64,000 nt of DNA from Microtetraspora fusca. Lineage in GTDB: Bacteria > Actinomycetota > Actinomycetes > Streptosporangiales > Streptosporangiaceae. Under the pieces are notes generated by a model. That model saw only the letters and a list, made by a program, of their open reading frames with translations. It had not been told where the DNA came from and searched no databases. Made by a program: the position numbers and the translations under genes. Below, piece by piece: positions 7,703-16,133 of the stretch (position 1 is the stretch's first letter; the number at the start of each line of letters is the position of its first letter). Location of the stretch: NCBI RefSeq assembly GCF_001570365.1, contig NZ_BBYK01000047.1, positions 195,919-259,918 of the forward strand, written 5' to 3'.

Positions 7703-8459
7703 GATCGCCGACATCGGCTACGGCGCCCAGTTCGCCGACTTCTACGACCGCCTCTTTCCCGGTGGACCGGCCGTGGCGGCGACCGCGACCTTCCTCGCCG
7801 AACTGCACCCCGGCGGAGACCTGCCGACCCTGGAACTCGGCGTGGGCACCGGGCGGATCGCGCTGCCCCTGGCCGACCTGGTCGGCCCGATCGTCGGCGT
7901 CGACTCCTCGCCGGAGATGCTCGACGTCCTGCGCGCCTCCCTCGCCGAACAGCCCCGCCCGGTCACCCCCGTGCACGGCGACATCCGCGACTACGCCGAC
8001 GATCGGCGCCACGGGCTCATCTACTGCGTCTGCGGCACCCTTTCGATGCTGCTGGACCCCGCCGAGCAGCAGCAGGTACTCAAGGTCGCGGCGGCCCACC
8101 TCGCCCCCGGCGGCACTGTGGTCATCGAAACCCACAACCCGAACTTCGCCCAGATGATCAACCAGGGCAGGGCACGTGACTCGTTCTTCGTCCCCTACCC
8201 GGCACCGGACACCGGGCTGCTCTCCTACTCCACCATCGACATCGACAACCGCATCTGGCACCTCGCGCACATCTGGATCGACAACGGCCGTTCCCGGATC
8301 GCCCAGGAACTGAGCCGCCTGACCATGCCCGAAGAGGTCGACGGCTACGCCGAGCAGGCCGGGCTGACGCCGGCGGGCCGCTACAGCAACTGGGCCGGCG
8401 CCGAGTTCAGCGGCCAGGAGCCGATGTACATCTCGGTTTACCGCAAGGGCCCCGCGTGA
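7695..8459 (+). CDS. cypM: CypM-like SAM-dependent methyltransferase
   Basis: 254 residues, class I methyltransferase with SAM motif LELGVGTGR at residues 46-54 and an acidic VDSS after the second strand. In cypemycin biosynthesis CypM dimethylates the N-terminal alanine of the mature peptide. Three of the four precursors here would start with Ala after cleavage at PVL/ATP, which fits. The start is inside the end of the upstream gene, and the stop overlaps the transporter start (GTGATG), so it is part of one translationally coupled operon. Confidence 0.82.
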   Translation: MSEIADIGYGAQFADFYDRLFPGGPAVAATATFLAELHPGGDLPTLELGVGTGRIALPLADLVGPIVGVDSSPEMLDVLRASLAEQPRPVTPVHGDIRDYADDRRHGLIYCVCGTLSMLLDPAEQQQVLKVAAAHLAPGGTVVIETHNPNFAQMINQGRARDSFFVPYPAPDTGLLSYSTIDIDNRIWHLAHIWIDNGRSRIAQELSRLTMPEEVDGYAEQAGLTPAGRYSNWAGAEFSGQEPMYISVYRKGPA

Positions 8460-10321
8460 TGGCACAGACGATGGAAGCGCAGCCGGACACGCCACAGGCG
8501 AGCGAGGCCGCGCAGACGACCGCATCCGCCGATCGGCCGGCTCCTCCGCCGCAGGACGGGTCACGCCACTGGATGAGGATGCTGGCCGGCTATATCCGGC
8601 CACACCGGGCCACCTTCATCACGGCCGCCGTCCTGCTCCTCGCCTCCAGCGTGCTCGGCCTGCTGCAGCCGCTCGCCGTAAGAACCCTCATCGACGAGTT
8701 GACCACCGGAACCGAGATCGGCCAAGCCCTGGCCATCGTGACGGTGCTCGTCTCGGTGGCCGCCGTCCTGCTCGGAATCGGCAACTATCTCACCCTGCGG
8801 ACCGCCGAAGCGGTCGTCCTCGACGGACGACGTGGACTGATCCGCCACATGCTCCGTCTCTCCGTGCCGAGCATGCACAGCCAGGCGCCCGGCGACCTGA
8901 TGGCCCGGGTCACCACGGACACCATGCTGCTGCGCCAGATCGCCAGCCAGGCGTTGATCGACCTGCTGACCGGCGGTCTGATGCTTGCCGGGGCAGTGGT
9001 CCTGATGGGGGTGGTCGACGTGGTGCTGCTCGGCGTCACCGTCGTCGTCATCCTGCTGCTCGTCGTCACCATGGCGGTGATCATGCCGCGGATCCGGATC
9101 GCCGCCCTACGCGCGCAGCAGTCGGTCGGGCAGATGGGCGCCGTCCTGGAGCGGGTCTTCGGGGCCTTCACCACCGTCAAGGCCTCCGGCATGGAGGCCG
9201 CGGAACTGGCCCGCGTCGACGCCCAGGCCCGTGCCGCCTATCAGCAAGGCGTGTCACTCGCCCGCTGGGGATCGGTGGGAGGCACCGCCGCCGGGCTGGC
9301 GATCCAGGTCGCCTTCCTGGTCGTCCTCGGGGTCGGCGGTGCCCGGGTGGCCGGCGGCGCCATGACCGTGTCGGCGTTGGTGGCCTTCCTTCTCTACGTG
9401 GCCTACCTGACACACCCGGTGATCCAACTGATGGGCGCGACCACCTATCTCCAGGCGGGCAGGGCGGCGCTGAGCAGGATAGCCCAGGTGAACACGCTGC
9501 CGGCCGAACCGCTCGACCTGCCGCTCCCCTCGCAGAACCCCCCGGCCAAGGTGGCAAGAGCGGAGCCGGACGGCGGAATCTCGTCCACACCGGCCTCCGT
9601 GACCTTCGATCAGGTCACCTTCACCTATCCCGGCCGCGCCGAACCGGCTCTGGGTGACTTCACCTTGACCGTGCCCTCCGGCGGCCTCACCGCGCTCGTC
9701 GGGCCATCCGGCTCGGGCAAGACCACCGTGCTCAAACTTCTGGAGCGGTTCTACGACCCGCAGCAGGGCCGAGTGCTCGTCGACGAGCAGAGCCTTGCCG
9801 ACTGGCCTCTCAACAGCCTCCGGGCGAACATCGGCTACGTCGAGCAGGATGTCCCCGTGTTGGCCGGAACCCTCCGCGAGAACGTCGCGTACGCGGCACC
9901 GGACGCCAGTGAGGACGACATCCGGGCCGTGCTGCGCCTTACCCGCCTCGATCCCCTGTTGCAGCGTCTCGGCGGGGACCTCGATGCGGAGATCCAGCAC
10001 CGGGGCGTGTCGCTGTCCGGCGGCGAACGGCAGCGCGTCGCCATTGCCCGGGCTCTGCTGCGCAAACCCCGCCTGCTCCTGCTCGACGAGGCGACCTCGC
10101 AGCTCGACGCGGCCAACGAGGCCGCGTTGCGGGAGGTAATCCGGGAAATCTCCGGCGACACCACGGTCATCGTGGTCGCTCACCGGCTGTCCACCGTGGT
10201 CCACGCGGCGCAAATCGTGGTGATGGTGGACGGCACAGCACAGTCCGCCGGAACGCATGCCGAACTCCTTCAGAATGACCCGCTCTACGCCCAGTTGGCG
10301 GCAGAACAGGCGCTGGCGTGA
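8459..10321 (+). CDS. cypT: CypT-like ABC exporter (fused membrane and ATPase domains)
   Basis: 620 residues from the ATG of TGATG (a GTG three bases earlier is possible). An ABC-type six-helix membrane domain spans ~40-340. The ATPase has Walker A GPSGSGKTT at ~415-423, signature LSGGE at ~519-523, Walker B LLLLDEATS and switch His in VVAHRLS. There is no C39 peptidase domain, so leader removal must be done by another protease, none of which is obvious in the cluster. It probably exports the mature peptides and gives self-protection. Confidence 0.88.
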   Translation: MAQTMEAQPDTPQASEAAQTTASADRPAPPPQDGSRHWMRMLAGYIRPHRATFITAAVLLLASSVLGLLQPLAVRTLIDELTTGTEIGQALAIVTVLVSVAAVLLGIGNYLTLRTAEAVVLDGRRGLIRHMLRLSVPSMHSQAPGDLMARVTTDTMLLRQIASQALIDLLTGGLMLAGAVVLMGVVDVVLLGVTVVVILLLVVTMAVIMPRIRIAALRAQQSVGQMGAVLERVFGAFTTVKASGMEAAELARVDAQARAAYQQGVSLARWGSVGGTAAGLAIQVAFLVVLGVGGARVAGGAMTVSALVAFLLYVAYLTHPVIQLMGATTYLQAGRAALSRIAQVNTLPAEPLDLPLPSQNPPAKVARAEPDGGISSTPASVTFDQVTFTYPGRAEPALGDFTLTVPSGGLTALVGPSGSGKTTVLKLLERFYDPQQGRVLVDEQSLADWPLNSLRANIGYVEQDVPVLAGTLRENVAYAAPDASEDDIRAVLRLTRLDPLLQRLGGDLDAEIQHRGVSLSGGERQRVAIARALLRKPRLLLLDEATSQLDAANEAALREVIREISGDTTVIVVAHRLSTVVHAAQIVVMVDGTAQSAGTHAELLQNDPLYAQLAAEQALA

Positions 10322-10352
10322 TCTGGAAGCCGGGCCGGGAAGGGCGGCCGGA

Positions 10353-11873
10353 GTGAATCACGCACAGTCCTTCGGCTCCGGCCGGGGCCGCGTCGACGCC
10401 GTGGTCGTCGGCTCCGGCCCCAACGGCCTGGCCGGGGCGCTCGTCCTCGCTGCGGCCGGCCTCGAAGTGCAGGTTTATGAGGCCGCCGACACCATCGGGG
10501 GCGGCACCCGCACCGAGCAGCTGACCCTGCCTGATTTCTGGCACGACGTCTGCTCCGCGGTCCATCCGATGGCGCTGGCGTCCCCGTTCTTCCGGGCGTT
10601 CGACCTGTCCCGGCACAATGTGCGGCTCCTGCAACCGGAGATCCCGTACGCCCATCCGCTCGACGGCGGTCGTGCCGGGCTGGCCTGGCGCGACCTGGAC
10701 CGTACGGCACATGGGCTGGGTGCGGACGGTCCGGCGTGGCGGTCGCTGCTCGGCCCCCTGGTAGCCGGGTGGCAGCCCCTCGTCGACACGGCCATGTCCG
10801 ACTTTCGCAGCCTCCCACGCAATCCCGGCATGGCGCTGCGGCTGGCGCTACGGATACTGGAACAAGGCTCGGCGCTATCGAGGGCCCGGTTCCGAAATGA
10901 CGAGGCCCCCGCGCTACTCGCGGGTGTCGGCGGGCACGCCATCGCACCGCCCCAGGCGCTCGCCCCCGCCGGAGTGGGTCTCGTGCTGGCCGCCCTCGCA
11001 CACGCGGTCGGTTGGCCGGTGCCGCAGGGCGGCAGCCACACCATCACCCGGGCGATGGCCGATGAATTGACCCGCCTCGGCGGGCGGATCACCACGGGCC
11101 AGCGGATCGACACCTTGGCGCAGCTGCCGCCCGCCCGCGTTGTCCTGCTCGACGTGGCGCCGGCCGGGCTGCTGCGCATCGCCGGTGATCTACTGCCAGA
11201 CCGATACAGCCGCCAGCTGCGCGCCTTCCGGCCCGGTGGCGCCGCTTGCAAAGTCGACCTCGCGCTCGCCGGCCCAGTGCCATGGGCGGCTGCTGGCTGC
11301 TCCCGGGCCGGCACACTGCATCTGGTCGGTTCGCGGGCTGAGGCGCTGGCCGCGGAACAGGCGGTCGCCGCCGGCCGGCACGCGCAGCGGCCGTACGTCC
11401 TGGCGGTGCAGCCCGGCGTCGTGGACGCCGGCCGCGCGCCCGCCGGTCGCCACGTGCTGTGGACGTACGCGCATGTGCCGAACGGCTCCCCCAGGGATGT
11501 CAGCGACCAGGTCATCGCGCAGGTAGAACGGTTCGCACCCGGATTCCGTGACCTGATCCTCGCCACGCATGTCGTCCCCGCCTCGGAGGCGCAGCAGCAC
11601 AATCCCAACTATGTCGGCGGGGACATCTCCGGCGGCGCCACCACCCTGTGGCAGTTGATGATGCGCCCGGCTCCCCGCTGGGACCCGTACCGCACGCCGT
11701 TGCCCGGGGTCTACCTCTGCTCCGCCTCCACCCCGCCGGGCCAGGCGGTGCACGGCATGTCCGGGGTGCACGCCGCCGGCCGAGCTCTGCGCCACCGGTT
11801 CGGCATCCACACTGATCCACTTGATCTTGTCGCGTCCGCCGCATCGGGGAACGGAGCTGCGGCCCGACCCTAG
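10353..11873 (+). CDS. Phytoene-desaturase-type FAD-dependent oxidoreductase
   Basis: 506 residues from a GTG at 10353 that follows a GGGAAGGGCGG ribosome site, 31 bp after the transporter. The N-terminal dinucleotide-binding fold is VVVGSGPNGLAGAL, and the C-terminal FAD-binding end is STPPGQAVHGMSGVHAAGRA, typical of CrtI/amine-oxidase-like enzymes. No carotenoid genes are nearby. It closes the linaridin-type operon and could oxidise the peptide, but its substrate is unknown. It is separated from the next, oppositely oriented operon by 147 bp with no gene. Confidence 0.75.
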   Translation: MNHAQSFGSGRGRVDAVVVGSGPNGLAGALVLAAAGLEVQVYEAADTIGGGTRTEQLTLPDFWHDVCSAVHPMALASPFFRAFDLSRHNVRLLQPEIPYAHPLDGGRAGLAWRDLDRTAHGLGADGPAWRSLLGPLVAGWQPLVDTAMSDFRSLPRNPGMALRLALRILEQGSALSRARFRNDEAPALLAGVGGHAIAPPQALAPAGVGLVLAALAHAVGWPVPQGGSHTITRAMADELTRLGGRITTGQRIDTLAQLPPARVVLLDVAPAGLLRIAGDLLPDRYSRQLRAFRPGGAACKVDLALAGPVPWAAAGCSRAGTLHLVGSRAEALAAEQAVAAGRHAQRPYVLAVQPGVVDAGRAPAGRHVLWTYAHVPNGSPRDVSDQVIAQVERFAPGFRDLILATHVVPASEAQQHNPNYVGGDISGGATTLWQLMMRPAPRWDPYRTPLPGVYLCSASTPPGQAVHGMSGVHAAGRALRHRFGIHTDPLDLVASAASGNGAAARP

Positions 11874-12020
11874 CGGCCCGGCTCGATATCCACGCTGCCC
11901 GGCGATCAACCCGGGGACTCCGTTCGACGCGGGGCGGAGTCCTCGGAGCGGCTGGGGCTGACCCGTGGCGCGTTCACGCTGGTCAAGGGCTCCTGAGCGA
12001 TCGGCCTTCCCCGACGAGGG

Positions 12021-12620
12021 TCAGGACGCCGCCTTCTCGCGGGAGCGGGGCTTCGCGCGGATGTGCATCCGCTCCCCCTGGCGGCCGAACAGGTTGAGGA
12101 TCTCCACAGGAGAGTCGCCCGCGGGGCCGAACCAGTGCGGCAGGCGGGTGTCGAACTCCGCGACCTCACCGGGGCCCAAGATCAGATCATGGTCGGCCAC
12201 GATGAGCCGCAGGTGTCCGGACAGGACGTACAGCCACTCGTAGCCCTCGTGCGTGCACAGGTCCGGCCGGCTCTGCTCCGCCGGGATGATCGACTTCCAG
12301 GCCTGCAGCGGCCCGGGCTGGACGGTCAGCGGGATCACCGTACGGCCGTTGCGGACGCGGGGCGTGCAGCGGACCCGGGGGTCGCCCACCTCGGGCGCCC
12401 CGACCAGCTCGTCCAGCGGCACCTGGTGAGCCTGCGCGATGGGCAGCAGGAGCTCCAGACTCGGACGGCGCTGCCCCGACTCCAGCCGGGACAGCGTGCT
12501 CTTGGAGATGCCGGTGGCCTCGGCCAGCGCCGTCAGGGTCACGCCGCGCTGGGTGCGGATGCGCCGGAGCCGGGAGCCGACCTGGGCCAGCGTGGCGGCG
12601 ATCGGGGATTGCTGTTCCAC
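12021..12620 (-). CDS. XRE regulator with C-terminal cupin domain
   Basis: 199 residues from the GTG at 12620. An N-terminal helix-turn-helix (~residues 15-70, ALAEATGISKSTLSRLESGQ) is followed by a cupin_2 barrel (~100-190, including HEGYEWLYVLSGHLRL). Such regulators bind a small metabolite in the cupin and often control nearby catabolic or resistance genes. It is the last gene of the P450 operon, 82 bp after the ferredoxin. The start is not strongly fixed; an upstream TTG at 12680 would add 20 residues. Confidence 0.82.
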   Translation of the reverse strand: MEQQSPIAATLAQVGSRLRRIRTQRGVTLTALAEATGISKSTLSRLESGQRRPSLELLLPIAQAHQVPLDELVGAPEVGDPRVRCTPRVRNGRTVIPLTVQPGPLQAWKSIIPAEQSRPDLCTHEGYEWLYVLSGHLRLIVADHDLILGPGEVAEFDTRLPHWFGPAGDSPVEILNLFGRQGERMHIRAKPRSREKAAS

Positions 12621-12702
12621 ACTCCCATTCCACCGCGCTCCTCCCGGAAAGCGCAATCCGCGTTGCCAGTTCGGCACCAATCCGGCGTCGTACCGGCGCG
12701 CC

Positions 12703-12897
12703 TTACTCCTCGACGCGGATGGCCAGCGCGGGGCACACGGCCGCGGCCTGCCGGACGGCCGAGGCCAGCTCGGCCGGCGGGGTGGGGTCGAGCAGCACCA
12801 CGACGCCGTCCTCGTCGCGCTGGTCGAACACCTCGCCGACGGCGGTCACGCACTGCCCGGAGGCGATGCACCTGTCCTGGTCGATGACTATCTTCAC
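12703..12897 (-). CDS. [3Fe-4S] ferredoxin, P450 partner
   Basis: 64 residues. Cysteines at 10, 16 and 55 (CIASGQC and ...VCPALAI) leave the fourth cluster position as a non-Cys residue, typical of the small 3Fe-4S ferredoxins that pass electrons to actinomycete P450s. It lies 49 bp downstream of the P450 gene in the same operon. No ferredoxin reductase is present in the window, so electrons must come from an enzyme encoded elsewhere. Confidence 0.92.
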   Translation of the reverse strand: MKIVIDQDRCIASGQCVTAVGEVFDQRDEDGVVVLLDPTPPAELASAVRQAAAVCPALAIRVEE

Positions 12898-12946
12898 GGG
12901 TTCCTCTCGCCTTCCGCCGATGGAGATGCCGGGCCGGTCACGTGGT

Positions 12947-14164
12947 TCACCAGGCCACGGGGAGCTCGTAGACGCCGTAGACCTGGCCGTCGTGCTTGAA
13001 CGGGATCCGCTCCAGCTCCGTGGCCAGCCGCAGCGTGGGGACGCGCCGGTAGAGCGTGCCGTAGGCGACCTGCAGCTCCATGCGGGCCAGCGGCTGGCCC
13101 AGGCACTGATGGACGCCGAAGCCGAAGGCGACGTGGCGCCGGGCGTCGCGCCGCAGATCCAGCCGGTCGGGGTCCGGGAAGGCCTCGGGGTCGCGGTTGC
13201 CGATGTCGTTGGCCAGGATCAGCCCGTCGCCGGCGCGGATGACCTGGCCCGCGATCTCGATGTCCTCCAGGGCGACCCGGCGGCGTCCGCTGTGCGTGAT
13301 GTTCAGGTAGCGCAGCAGCTCCTCCACCGCCCCGGCGATCAGCTTCGGGTCGTCCGTACGGCGGAGCAGGTCGAGCTGGTCGGGGTGCTCCAGCAGGGCG
13401 AGCGTGCCGAGCGCGATCATGTTCGCGGTGGTCTCGTGTCCGGCGACCAGCAGCAGCACGCCCATCCGGGCGGCCTCCTGCCGGGTCAGCTCGCCGGCCT
13501 TGATCCGCTCGGCCAGCCGGGAGAGCAGGTCCTCACCGGGGTGGTCGAGCTTCCGCCCGACCAGGTCGTCCAGGTACTCGACCAGCCTGGCGAACGCGGC
13601 GGCCCGCTCCTCGGGGTCGGCGTCACGCCTGATGAGGATCTTGCTGTTGTCCTGGAAGAACTCGTGGTCGGCGTAGGGGACGCCGAGCAGCTCGCAGATC
13701 ACCAGGGACGGCACCGGCAGGGCGAACGCCTCGACCAGGTCCACCGGGTTCGGGCCGGCCAGCATGTCGTCGATCAGGCCGTCCACGATCTTCTGCACGG
13801 CCGGGCGCAACGTCTCGACCCGCCGGACGGTGAACGGCGCCTGCACCATGCGGCGCAGCCGGGCATGCTCGGGATCGTCCATCAGGATGAAGCTGATGGC
13901 CGAGCCGTCCTTGGACAGGACCGGGGCCGATCTCGGGTAGCCGGGGCGGGTGACGTCGGCGCTGACCCTCGGGTCGGCGAGCAGCGCCCGCTGCTCCTCA
14001 TAGCGGGTCACCAGCCACGGCGTGGTGCCGTCCCACACCCTGACCTTCGCCAGCGGTCCCTGCTCCTGCAACGCGTGCAGGACCGGCGGCGGGTCGAACG
14101 GGCAGCGCGCCGCCCGGGCACTGGGGAACTGCGGAACCTCGGCCGGATTCACGGTTTCGGTCAT
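12947..14164 (-). CDS. Cytochrome P450
   Basis: 405 residues from the ATG at 14164, which has a GAAAGGA site. Oxygen-binding helix motif AGHETT is at 241-246, ExxR is EELLR at 281-285, and the heme loop is FGFGVHQCLG with Cys354 as thiolate ligand. It resembles the soluble class I CYP105/CYP107-like enzymes of actinomycetes; the substrate is unknown. The gene is preceded after 13 bp by a TetR gene and followed by a ferredoxin, a classic inducible P450 unit for xenobiotic or secondary-metabolite oxidation. Confidence 0.93.
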   Translation of the reverse strand: MTETVNPAEVPQFPSARAARCPFDPPPVLHALQEQGPLAKVRVWDGTTPWLVTRYEEQRALLADPRVSADVTRPGYPRSAPVLSKDGSAISFILMDDPEHARLRRMVQAPFTVRRVETLRPAVQKIVDGLIDDMLAGPNPVDLVEAFALPVPSLVICELLGVPYADHEFFQDNSKILIRRDADPEERAAAFARLVEYLDDLVGRKLDHPGEDLLSRLAERIKAGELTRQEAARMGVLLLVAGHETTANMIALGTLALLEHPDQLDLLRRTDDPKLIAGAVEELLRYLNITHSGRRRVALEDIEIAGQVIRAGDGLILANDIGNRDPEAFPDPDRLDLRRDARRHVAFGFGVHQCLGQPLARMELQVAYGTLYRRVPTLRLATELERIPFKHDGQVYGVYELPVAW

Positions 14165-14177
14165 CGCCTGCGTCCTT

Positions 14178-14843
14178 TCACGAGGGGTCGGCACGGAGCG
14201 GGGTTGGGGTGACGGGCGCCGCCCACAGGCCGACGATCGCGTCGATCAGGCCGGTCGCGGCGTCGTACCAGGTGGAGCGGGGGGTCGGCCGTCCCTCGGC
14301 CAGGGCGCGCTCGCGCTCGGCGCAGATGTGCACCATCAACTGGCTGGTCATCTCGCCGCGCTCGGCCCGCACCTCGACCGGCAGCCTGGGCAGGCAGGCG
14401 TTCAGCCCGTCGAGGATCCGGAGCAGCGTGGGCGAGGTGAGCGCCTCGACGACCATGATTTCGCGCAGCGCGGGGTCGGTCATGACCTGGGCGCCGAACC
14501 GGGCGAACCAGGTGGGGTTCCCCAGGGCGGCCAGATGTTCGGTGAGCGGGCGCACCAGGCAGGCCACCCAGTCCCGCACCTCGGTGGAGCCGTCGATCTC
14601 GGCCAGCATCCGGCGGCGGATGACCTCCATCCGCCCGGCGTGCCCGCGCACGATCGCGCGGACCAGATCAGCCTTCGTCCCGAAGTGGTAGCCGACTGCG
14701 GTGTTGTTGCCCTGCCCGGCGGCCTCGCTGACCCGCCGGTTGGACACGGCGAACACCCCGTGCTCGGCGAACAGCCGCTCGGCCGCCGTGAGGATCTGCT
14801 CGCGGGTCGCGCTGACCCGCTCGGCCCGGACCGCCACGGTCAC
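14178..14843 (-). CDS. TetR family regulator of the P450 operon
   Basis: 221 residues from a GTG at 14843 that overlaps the stop of a 61-codon gene by four bases (GTGA). The N-terminal helix-turn-helix (residues ~10-55, including NTAVGYHFGTKADLVRAIV) is followed by an all-helical ligand domain. A longer frame extends upstream, but the overlap with the small gene argues for this start. It likely represses its own operon through the palindrome at 15088-15099. Confidence 0.87.
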   Translation of the reverse strand: MTVAVRAERVSATREQILTAAERLFAEHGVFAVSNRRVSEAAGQGNNTAVGYHFGTKADLVRAIVRGHAGRMEVIRRRMLAEIDGSTEVRDWVACLVRPLTEHLAALGNPTWFARFGAQVMTDPALREIMVVEALTSPTLLRILDGLNACLPRLPVEVRAERGEMTSQLMVHICAERERALAEGRPTPRSTWYDAATGLIDAIVGLWAAPVTPTPLRADPS

Positions 14844-15025
14844 CACCGCACCGGGACTTCCCGCAGCCCACCGGCGATCAGCCCGTCGAGGGGGCACAGT
14901 TCGGCCATCCGCTCGGCGGTGAACCAGTTGCCGATCAGCCTCGGCCGTGTCCACCCGGCGGACGGCTCGAGGGTCGTCTCGCCGGGTACCGGATAGGGCA
15001 GCACGTGCCCGTCGCCTTCGCTCAC
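14840..15025 (-). CDS. Small conserved-looking protein heading the TetR-P450 operon
   Basis: 61 residues from a GTG with a GAGGGGG ribosome site, ending in WFTAERMAELCPLDGLIAGG and VPVRW. I do not recognise the family. It is credible because it has a good RBS, a promoter at the right distance (15061-15089) and a four-base overlap with the TetR gene. It has a single Cys and no signal peptide or membrane segment. It may be a truncated enzyme fragment or a small partner protein. Confidence 0.6.
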   Translation of the reverse strand: MSEGDGHVLPYPVPGETTLEPSAGWTRPRLIGNWFTAERMAELCPLDGLIAGGLREVPVRW

Positions 15026-15060
15026 CCGAACCCCCTCGGTTTGACCACTTCTGTCTGAAA

Positions 15061-15099
15061 TGTAAACCGATCGAGTCAGCTTAAGTCAATCAATTGATT
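15061..15099 (-). promoter_or_regulatory. Promoter and TetR-type operator of the P450 operon
   Basis: Read on the minus strand, TTGACT (15089-15084) and TTTACA (15066-15061) are spaced by 17 bp, about 36 bp before the GTG of the first gene. The 12-bp perfect palindrome AATCAATTGATT (15088-15099) overlaps the -35 edge, the usual place for TetR repression. The local AT-richness stands out. Region 15100-15286 up to the methyltransferase gene shows no gene of its own. Confidence 0.6.
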
Positions 15100-15286
15100 T
15101 AAAGCTTCCCCCATGCGCTTCCCAGATCTACGTCAAGCGGGCGAGCGTCGAGAGGGGCGTCAAGAAGGCGTAGGGATCCCCGCGGGGCCCGTAGGAGTTG
15201 CGTATCGATCATCGTCCGGCACGGGAGCCGGGCGGAGAGTGGAACTGTCCAGTCTGATGCGGTTTTATGCAGTTTCAGGAGGAGAG

Positions 15287-16033
15287 ATGACGGTTCGCTC
15301 CGCCGAGCGCGACGACCCCCCGGATACGCGGCGCGGGCCGGGCCGGGGAATGGAGCAGTTCCACCACCCCAGGCCCGTGTGCATCGGACGCGGGAACGCC
15401 TCCCGGCCGACCTGGCAACGCGAACTGCTGCTCACCGGGCTCACCGGCACGGTGCTGGAGATCGGCGCCGGCGACGGGGTGAAGCTCGCCTGCTACCCCG
15501 CCGGGGTCGAGGAGATCGTCCTCGTCGAACCGGATCCGTTCCTGCGGGCCACCGCGCGCCTCGCCGCCTCCGCCGTCGCGACGCCGTCGCGCATCCTCGA
15601 CGGCGTCCCCACCCGGCTGCCGGTCCCCGACGCCTCGTGCGACGCCGTCGTCTGCTCGCTGGTGCTGTGCCGTACGCCCCGGCTGGAGGCCACGCTCGGC
15701 GAGGTGCGGCGCGTCCTGCGGCCCGGGGGCGAGCTGCGGTTCTACGAGCACCAGTGCTCCGACCTCCCGGCCGTCGCGCTGGCCCAGAAGGCGATGGCCC
15801 CGCTCTGGTCCCGGATCGCCGGCGGCTGCCACCTTTCGCGCGACATCGTCGCTGCCGTCGGCCGGGCCGGGTTCGCCGTCGAGCGGCTCGACCGCTTCAT
15901 CTTCCATCACGTCACCCACGTCATCGGCGCGGCGCGGCGGGCCGGGTATGTACCCGACGTCACGACTGCGCGTGCGACGTCAGGCGCGATTCCACCCGCC
16001 GACCGAACGGCGGAGCACCGCAGCACCACATGA
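15287..16033 (+). CDS. Class I SAM-dependent methyltransferase
   Basis: 248 residues from an ATG that closely follows AGGAGGAG. SAM-binding motif LEIGAGDGVKLACY, then VEPDP, then VLRPGGELRFYEH are the standard class I strands (Methyltransf_11-like). A longer in-frame extension exists, but this ATG has the strong RBS. The substrate is unknown; the sequence recalls METTL7/UbiE-like small-molecule or thiol methyltransferases. It is divergent from the P450 operon and precedes kdpA by about 100 bp. Confidence 0.82.
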   Translation: MTVRSAERDDPPDTRRGPGRGMEQFHHPRPVCIGRGNASRPTWQRELLLTGLTGTVLEIGAGDGVKLACYPAGVEEIVLVEPDPFLRATARLAASAVATPSRILDGVPTRLPVPDASCDAVVCSLVLCRTPRLEATLGEVRRVLRPGGELRFYEHQCSDLPAVALAQKAMAPLWSRIAGGCHLSRDIVAAVGRAGFAVERLDRFIFHHVTHVIGAARRAGYVPDVTTARATSGAIPPADRTAEHRSTT

Positions 16034-16055
16034 TCGTCTCGGCGAGGAGCAGTCG

Positions 16056-16133
16056 ATGTCAGCGATCTCCACCGGGCCCGCGCACGACCCGGCTCTCCAC
16101 GCCTCCGCGTCCCGGCCGGACCCCGCGGGATGA
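16056..16133 (+). CDS. 25-residue leader peptide coupled to kdpA
   Basis: A short frame with its own GGCGAGGAG site (16041-16049) encodes 25 residues (MSAISTGPAHDP...) and ends in a TGA that overlaps the kdpA ATG as ATGA. It is not hydrophobic and so is not KdpF. Such an arrangement can couple translation of kdpA to that of a leader. It may also simply be a vestigial upstream start. There is no evidence for a functional peptide beyond the RBS and overlap. Confidence 0.4.
   Translation: MSAISTGPAHDPALHASASRPDPAG

Noticed and set aside
8459..10321. Peptidase-containing (C39) exporter that removes the leader
   Set aside because: The N-terminus is a short linker straight into the membrane domain; no C39 cysteine/histidine motif.
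12947..14843. P450 operon as part of the linaridin cluster
   Set aside because: Opposite orientation, own TetR and promoter, and 147 bp of separation; an independent unit is simpler, though joint function cannot be excluded.
16056..16133. KdpF subunit upstream of kdpA
   Set aside because: The peptide is polar and proline/histidine-rich; KdpF is a single hydrophobic helix.
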